Shown: in pieces, positions 57,699-64,000 of the stretch | How positions within the stretch are numbered: position 1 is the first letter of the stretch | Layout: each line of letters begins with the position of its first letter | Assembly: GCA_019022495.1 (NCBI GenBank) | Contig: JAFEKR010000007.1 | Location: 992,001 to 1,056,000 of the forward strand | Length of the DNA stretch: 64,000 bases | Direction: 5' to 3' | Origin: Epichloe hybrida | Lineage: Eukaryota; Ascomycota; Sordariomycetes; Hypocreales; Clavicipitaceae | Made by a program: the position numbers and the translations under genes | Notes under the pieces: generated by a model | Told to the model about the DNA's origin: nothing | The model's database searches: none | The model's input: only the letters and a program-made list of their open reading frames with translations

Positions 57699-59052
57699 TT
57701 AAAAAAAAATCCATTCTTTTCTATCCGATCCAGCTGTCAACAGGACCTCAAGCGCTTCTACATTACCCAAAAACGCCGCAATCTCCATGGGCATCATGCC
57801 AGTTTTATCCGCAATATTCGGGTCAGCGCCGTGCTCCAGAAGCAGATGCATCATTTCTGCATCATTCTTCTCTGCCGTATCATGAAGTACTGTTCTGCCT
57901 TTCTCATCCCGTGCGTTGACATCAGCACCATGCTTGATTAACAGCCGTACTACCGCAGCTTGACGATTGGCCACGGCAACGACCATGGCGCCTCGCTTCC
58001 CGTCGCGGCGGCTAATGAGCCGAGGTGCGTCAGGAGGAATGAGGCCAAGGGTTCGCGTGCCCTTCCCCATGTCTACGCTCTTTCTGATCCCGAGTCTAGG
58101 ACTTGTGCTGACTACTGACGGTCGTCTCTGCATGGCTGGAGCGCCATTCGAGTCATGATTCGTCACGTCTCCGAGTGTGACACCCGCTGCATGCGCTCGT
58201 GTTGGCGTTGACAGAGAAGATCGCGCTCCAGCGCTCATGTAAGCTGCAAACAGTGACTCGGCAGTCTCATCGTCACAGATTTCGGGTCCGGATCCAGATT
58301 CCGAATTAGACATGTATGCTGGCAAGCCCTTGTTTAAGGCTGCGGGAGTATCTCCCCCTCCGCGAGAAAGGCACCGGGGATTACTTGTTGCACCGTCGGA
58401 TGCAGTTCTTGTGCTCTTGTTCCAATCGACGCACATCTCCCGCATGAAAGCATCATCGTCTAGGTTTGGAAAGACGGCCTGTGATGTGGCTGATGATGGT
58501 GTGTCCGAGGCCCCTTCATCCCAGTTCAAGTGAACTGAGGGCTCGTAGGCCGCTGTGCTGGCGCCATCTCCAGAGCCGCAGGTTGCATCTGGAGTCAGCA
58601 ATGCATTTGTATTTCTGGGTCTGACCCGAGCTGAGTTATTTGCTGCGGCGGACAGAGCAGACGCCCGGAGAGCTTCGAGCTCGGAATTCCTGGCTTGCAG
58701 CTCTTCTATTTGAGCCTTCAAGTTATCTCCTAGGGAGTAGAATGTGTGAGTCAAGGACCAGTTCTTCTCTTGGTTCACCGCCAGAACGATGAAAATTGAT
58801 TTGACTCTGGTGAGGCATTGATTTTCCCTTGCTCCTATGCGCAGAGGTGGCAAGAATAAGGAGCATGGGACAAGAAAAAGCAACGATGGAGGTTGAAAAT
58901 ACAAATCAAGAAAGATGTAGAGGAAGAGGAAGGAGGAGGAGGAGGAAAGAAAAAGAACCAGGGGGCGAGATAGACTTACGCCTCTTTCTTTGGGCATCTC
59001 TATTCTGCTGCCGCCGTCGTTCAAGAGCTGCATCACTGGCATTTAATGACAT
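57699..59052 (-). CDS. bZIP basic-region plus ankyrin regulator (ToxE/bANK type)
   Basis: Exons 59052-58980 and 58729-57699 give 367 residues. The basic region ERRRQQNRDAQRKRRDNLKA at about 11-30 is rebuilt across the intron. It continues as a short coil (IEELQARNSELEALRASA) with no full leucine zipper. After a disordered middle come three ankyrin repeats near the C-terminus (AAVVRLLIKHGADVNARDEKG, TVLHDTAEKNDAEMMHLLLE, MEIAAFLGNVEALEVLLTAG). A basic region combined with ankyrin repeats is the layout of the bANK regulators ToxE and Apf2, which control NRPS clusters (HC-toxin, apicidin). Its place beside the ABC transporter supports a pathway-specific role. The stop lies 85 bases after the convergent transporter's stop. 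Confidence 0.85.
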
Positions 59053-60138
59053 TTTCTCAGGTCAAGCCAAGACATGCTAGCTTTCGGGTAGTCCTGGGTT
59101 CCAGCGCCAACACGGTTCCTTGAACCTTGGCAACTAACAAGCACGGTTACACTCTGCAAGCACAAAACCGTGACCTTACGGGGCAACCTACGAGTAGATG
59201 AATAGAGTTTTAGGATGATGTGAGAGAGGAGTTCACTGCCAACAAGACCTCGCCAAGTTATTTTTGTTTCCTGCCGAGGGGCGAAAACGCACGCTGCTGA
59301 GCCGCGCGAGTGAGGCGATGCGATGATGGCCGCCCCCCCCAAACGGGATCCAAAGGGACTGATGACGGTATCTTTGGCAACCAGAAAAGTCTTTATTTAG
59401 CTTTGTCGCGGGGACCCGACACCCGTCTCAGAGGAGAACGATTCAGAGGGCAGCTTTGTCTAATGCTTGGCGCCTCTGTCGACGGCACCGACTGTTACAT
59501 CGTGCTTCCTGCACCGTTCGAGCCAAGTCTCTTAGGTTGGGATAGTGCTGAGTGGCGCAGGGCCGTTCTTTGACCTAGGAATTTTGTACGGACATTTTGC
59601 TGCCGCGCGGCGTGGGGCCCGTAAGCACGACGATAGTATTGATAATACCAGAACGTGCATATAATAATAGGCAAGGTGGAGAGAGAGGGATAGGCAGATG
59701 TGAGAGACGTAGGAGTCGAGGACAGAAGACAGAAGACAGAGAAGCATCACCCCAACATGGCCTATCATGTCATTATCATCACGTGCCCGGTTGCGACCAT
59801 TGGGAAGTCTAGACTACAAAGGGGAGGTGAGCAAAGCTACGTAAGCCGCAGTGTATGTTGGCGCCTTTTCCACACGCGATGGCATCACGCTGGATTGGAC
59901 TTTCATACCTACATACGTCTGCAGGCCCCGCGCAGTCGGCCGGCCAACTCATCTGGTTGACACACTTGGAGTTGTTGTCTGACGCCTCACCTTAGTAGAC
60001 CGTCGGTCAAACAAGTCTTAATCACTGACCCCTTTTCGTTGTGCAACAAGACCAGATCAAGACAAAAAAAAAATCAAAAAAATCCGCGGATTCCGTTTGC
60101 AATCTTGGATATTGCATTCACAGTAAAACAACTCAACA
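59053..60138. other. Divergent promoter between bANK regulator and YciI-like gene
   Basis: About 1.1 kb; no gene recognised. I saw no copy of the NRPS/ABC inverted repeat here. Confidence 0.5.
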
Positions 60139-60633
60139 ATGGCCACCCTTCAAGCATCTAAATCCGTAGCCGCCAACGTTCGCGAATGGCTCGTTGTCAT
60201 ACCTGATCATGCCAATGTGGTACTACATACCGGCTTGTCGTATTGAGGGTCCAAGGACGACGAAATAGAAACTAACTCAACTCATAGCTCGCCAGACGAA
60301 TTGCCGTACGACCCCGACATTCGCCTCATTTCGTTGAGCTGCACAAGGAAGGCTACGTTTCCTGGGCAGGTAAATTTCTTTCGCACATTTCTGATATCCG
60401 AGGGTCAATTTGTGGGTTGACAACTAGTCCAAGGACCGCTCTTCACCAAACATGTTGAACCCAGACCAGGCCAGATGAGACCTTTCAAGGGGTCCGCGAT
60501 TGTACTGAATGATCGCGACCGGGAGAGTATTGTCAATCGACTCTCGGGGGATATTTACGTCACGGAGCGAATATGGGATTTGGATAGTGCCCTTATTGTG
60601 CCCTTCCGCACTTTAAGAAGGCGAGCATTGTAG
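60139..60633 (+). CDS. YciI-like small protein 1
   Basis: Exons 60139-60219, 60288-60369 and 60428-60633 give 122 residues; too fragmented to show as a long ORF. YciI/YCII-fold features: EWLVVIPDHANV then LARRIAVRPRHSPHFVELHKEGYV, MRPFKGSAIVLNDRDRES, and ending VTERIWDLDSALIVPFRT (the YxxxxWDxxxxxxxPF signature). Known family: small ferredoxin-like dimeric proteins with His-Asp pairs; several act in fungal or bacterial secondary metabolism, but most are uncharacterised. GTACTA donor and CATAG acceptor for intron 1 are less ideal than the others. Confidence 0.8.
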
Positions 60634-60962
60634 AATTTGAAGGATATTGGCTTGCATGAATCGGTGTTGCCGTCAGTATGGCAAATGCAAATTTCAATTT
60701 CACCAATACATTAACTTGACCTCGATCGGATCACATCACCCGTTGCTCGTATGAAGGGCTTCTGCGCGACCTGGCTATAAGTAATTATCTTTCTAGAATG
60801 CAGGCGTGATAAATCTCGCTTTGTACGACATATCTACAGTGTTCATCCTGTGTGATGGGATGTGCAACAGCATGTCTGTTCTGTTATTTTCTGTAAATTT
60901 TATTGGCTCTACATATTTGGTCTTGTTGCCACTCTCAATTATTCGCGCCTCCATAGACCATA
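60634..60962. other. Convergent spacer
   Basis: About 330 bases between the stops of the two YciI-like genes. No gene. Confidence 0.6.
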
Positions 60963-61568
60963 TTAGTCTTCTCCACCGTCCCTGAGCAAGTCGCTGCTGT
61001 GAACTGTTTCCAAAGCGCTTATCTTGACTGTTGACATGTCCCAGATGCCCTAAAGCGCACGGTCAACATGTCTCTTGTTACTGAACAGCCCAATTCCTCA
61101 TGTCCCAGTCATATTGTGTGTATGCTCGTCATGTCCAACTTACCTGCTTGTAATACGGCGTGACCTCCAGCAGCTTCAAGACCTCCTGCTCGGACTCACC
61201 CACGCACGCAAGACAGTTTCCCTGAACCCCAAGAGTGCTTTTGTCGAGTATCTCGCCGAGGAGGTGGAAACGCGAGGGCACGTCTGTCTCGTCGGCAAGG
61301 ACGCTCCGATCAGCCCCTGTCTTGTCCCAGACGTTGACGAAGCTGTGGCAATGTCAGAGCTACTTTGGTTGTCCAATCAATATACAAATGATGAATTCAA
61401 GGGTGAAATTGTCTCTAGGCTTAATCAAGAGGAGAGCTGATGAGGATATACATACAATTCGAGCCGGCGCGCTTCGTTGCTCTTGGTAGAAGCCAGGCGG
61501 GTCTGTTGCGTCACCGATACGAGCAACTTTCGCCTCAAGACAAGACTACGGGATAGCGGATTAAACAT
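60963..61568 (-). CDS. YciI-like small protein 2
   Basis: Exons 61568-61456, 61342-61144 and 61049-60963 give 132 residues in phase. The N-terminus MFNPLSRSLVLRRKLLVSVT is Arg/Ser-rich, like a mitochondrial presequence. Then FFVNVWDKTGADRSVLADE, GNCLACVGESEQEVLKLLE and YYKQGIWDMSTVKI follow the YciI layout with the terminal GxWD signature. Branch sites (CTGAC) and GTATGT/GTAAGT donors support the introns. It is distinct from protein 1, not a recent duplicate. Role unknown; position suggests membership of the cluster. Confidence 0.75.
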
Positions 61569-62487
61569 GGCTAAGGAGAATTTGAAGCTTTCGAGTTACA
61601 AGTTGATTTGTGTACAGGCACGGTGGCATGGAGTTATCGCCAGCAAAGAGTGCTGTAAGGAAAGCTCAATCATTACACGTGAACCGTATTCTTTGCTGAT
61701 ATAGCCGTACAAAAAAAAAACCCTTATACTCTCTACGCTTTGCCCGCTGAGTCGACGAACAAGTGACGAGTAAGTGTGTCATTCTCTCAATCGGGAAATT
61801 GGATGCAGCCGCGGCATACGCGTTGATCCCAGGATATGCATCAGCAAGCTAGCCGCTGACAGCCTTATTTTTCCCAGCCTCCGAACCACCCCCTACCGGA
61901 AATCGCCGGGAATTTTCTTGATTGCCGGAAAAATCGCCGTCTTAGCCCTGCGAAAGAAGAAAAGAAAAAACAAAGGCTAAAATCCTAGCACCTCTATACG
62001 CGTCTATGCTGACTCACACACGCTCATGCCCTGCTCGAGAAGAGGACAAGTAGACAAGCGATGGTGCATAGACATGGACCGATGATGATTATCAGTACTA
62101 GTCGGTGGGCAGATGCTCAATCATGCTGCGCTGCCGCCGAAGGAGTATGCGGCGTCGTTGCCGGTCCCGCTGCGCGCCGCTTTTCAGGTCAGGCAGATCA
62201 GCTTAGATGGACGAGGATTATTAATTCAAAGTTGTGAGAGAACAGTCAGTGGCAATGGAACGAATCCGTTCTATTTTCCTTTCGTTGCCAAGAAGAACCT
62301 GAGGGGAACAGATCAAGTCCCTTCCTGGCGAGTTATACCCTGCCAACACGCATGCCATCCATCCGTCATACGTGTACGTTGTAACATAATGTCATGTATA
62401 ATATGTATTAATTCTGCCATCATACTTCCTTCCTTCAGTTAGCTAATCACATTAGGGTCTGCACATAGCCACTCTCCAGACAGCGAC
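61569..62487. other. Spacer upstream of the FAD oxidase
   Basis: About 920 bases holding the divergent promoters of YciI-like 2 and the FAD oxidase. Around 62113-62200 a short ORF (LNHAALPPKEYAASLPVPLR) has coding-like composition and might be a remnant exon of a lost gene. Confidence 0.45.
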
Positions 62488-63740
62488 ATGAGACTGCATC
62501 ATCCATTGTCGGCATTCCTGGCCTTGGGGCCACTCGGAAGCGGCGCATCAGACAAGACCAATAACAACACTCTTCTGTTCTCCTGGGAAACTCAAAGACT
62601 AGAGCATCGTCAAATACCTCCGTCGAAACATGCTCAGCTTTTTGCATTTGACAAACCAGGACCGACATTTCGTCCTGGTCAATGCAAACCTGGCCCTGGA
62701 AGCGCCGGCTGGCCAGTCCCGGACGTCTGGGATGCCTTTGACGAGCAGTTGAAAGGGCGCTCGTTCGCACGATACCTATCGCGGCTTCGTGTTACCATGA
62801 CTGGGGCGTGTTTGATGCAGAGAAGTGTAAGAACATCTCGAGTCGTTGGACAGATCCTCATCTGCAGTAAGTCTTGTCTTGGGACTTGTGGTGAAACCTG
62901 ACCAACTTCACCTATTCCCTCCACACCATGAACAAAGGGGGAAGCATTATGAAAAAGGCGGGAAAAGATACATGAAGACGAAGAATACTGACATCCTTGC
63001 GCGAACAGTGATGGTGATCCCACGTCGGTCATGTGGCCGCTCTGGCAGGGACGCTCATGTCTTCCCACCAGCAACGCAGAAGGCGCGAACTGTACATTGG
63101 GCGCATATCCAGCTTACGCAGTCAATGCCACGACCGTTGCACAGATTCAGCTGGCCGTAAATTTTGCACGCAATCAAGGGCTCCGCCTCGTTGTCAAGAA
63201 CACAGGCCACGATTACCAGGGCCGGTCCTCCGGAGCCGGAGCACTCAGCATCTGGACGCACAATATGCAGGACATCAGCTTCGTTCCGAACTTTGCCTTG
63301 GAAGATTTCGGGGGAAATGTCTTGCATATCGGAGCCGGCGTTGAGACGTTGGCCATTTCGAAAACGGCGGAGCAACACAATTCTTCGGTCGTCGCCGGCA
63401 TGTGTGCAGTGAGTACCTTTTTTTTTTTTTTTTTTTTTTTCTTCCGTAATCGTAGCAACACAAGCAAAACGAAGTGACAGAATTGGCCCACTTACTTCGT
63501 TGTTGGACAGACTGTCGGCTATGCTGGAGGGTATTTTGCTGGCGGAGGGCACTCACCTCTCTCGGGATTATTTGGAACGGCGGCAGATCATGTCCTGGCC
63601 ATTAATGTCGTCACGGCAGATGGGAGATTCGTTACAGCTACGCCGCGAAGCCATGCGGATCTCTTCTGGGCTTTGAGAGGAGGCGGCGGAAGCACATTTG
63701 GGGTAACAACATCTGGTTCGTACAATCTTCAAAGACTCTT

Positions 63741-63774
<34 letters not shown>

Positions 63775-64000
63775 CCTCTGGAGTATCCGTCAAATGAAAC
63801 ACTCAACTCCACGATTGTTCTTGAAAACATCATGGTTCTATCTTGGCTATATTCCCCGCTAATGAAAATGCTTTGGTTAGTGGTTACTCGGCTTCTCCCC
63901 AAGGTCCAGGCAACGACCTTGCAAATGTCATTCCAGACGTCGGCCAATGTCAGCGCGAAGACGTTCTGGGAGGGAACTCGAGCATATTTCCAAAACTTGG
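62488..64000 (+). CDS. FAD-linked oxidase, berberine-bridge-enzyme type, partial at edge, frame break in exon 1
   Basis: Exons 62488-62866, 63009-63408, 63511-63715 and 63881-64000 (continues past the window). Signal-like N-terminus [24 protein letters not shown] domain: [19 protein letters not shown], with the His for covalent [12 protein letters not shown], then AGMC at the exon 2 end joining [19 protein letters not shown], giving the second, Cys, attachment point of bicovalent oxidases. At about 62783, between RYLS and [15 protein letters not shown], the frame shifts by one base with no intron that fits. Introns 2 and 3 contain long poly-T tracts. Known family role: oxidative ring closure or dehydrogenation in natural-product pathways. 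Confidence 0.85.
63744..63774. repeat. Long poly-T in oxidase intron 3
   Basis: About 30 consecutive T bases inside the third intron; a similar run of about 22 T lies at 63419-63440 in intron 2. Such runs are prone to length error. Confidence 0.85.

Noticed and set aside
62113..62442. 109-codon ORF upstream of the FAD oxidase
   Set aside because: Only the first 25 residues look coding; no domain and no splice partners, so not called as a gene.
1..64000. tRNA, rRNA, CRISPR or intact transposon
   Set aside because: No tRNA arm patterns, rRNA segments, spaced repeats or transposase/integrase motifs were recognised by eye; a dedicated scan could still find a tRNA.

Overview
The window reads as nuclear DNA of a filamentous ascomycete, most likely a hypocrealean Sordariomycete. 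Genes are broken by short GT-AG introns of about 50-200 nt with CTAAC/CTGAC-like branch sites, coding DNA is GC-rich, UTRs are CT-rich, and arg-2 carries the fungal arginine attenuator peptide uORF. I cannot name the species. Exon joins were deduced by hand from splice sites, reading phase and family conservation; no transcript or database evidence was available.

Left part (1-15.8 kb) is a conserved housekeeping block: the 5' end of a Tah18-type diflavin reductase (-), a two-RRM/RGG RNA-binding protein (+), a Gcs1-type ArfGAP (+), electron transfer flavoprotein beta (+), the small subunit of arginine-specific carbamoyl-phosphate synthetase with its spliced attenuator uORF (+), a SAP/acinus-like protein (-), a METTL25/RRNAD1-type methyltransferase (-) and a small cysteine-rich secreted protein (+). 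All have intact reading frames.

Middle part (18-48 kb) is accessory DNA with long empty spacers. It holds lineage-restricted hypothetical genes, a short divergent PP2A B56 paralog, two aminoglycoside-phosphotransferase-like kinases (one frameshifted, one clearly dead), two F-box proteins (one disrupted by a 122-bp tandem duplication), a GH15-CBM20 glucoamylase tail-to-tail with an MFS sugar transporter, a secretory lipase-like hydrolase, and a membrane sulfatase-family gene cut off before its catalytic domain.

Right part (48.4-64 kb) looks like an undescribed secondary-metabolite cluster that runs off the window. It contains an NRPS (partial C-A-T-C-degenerate T) divergently transcribed from a full ABC-B transporter, a bZIP-basic-region/ankyrin regulator of the ToxE (bANK) type, two small YciI-like proteins, and a berberine-bridge-type FAD oxidase. 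The shared NRPS/ABC promoter carries a perfect 10+6+10 inverted repeat, a candidate operator. The NRPS and the oxidase each contain a frame break, so the cluster may be decaying in this strain. Its left edge coincides with the truncated sulfatase gene, suggesting that a rearrangement placed it here.
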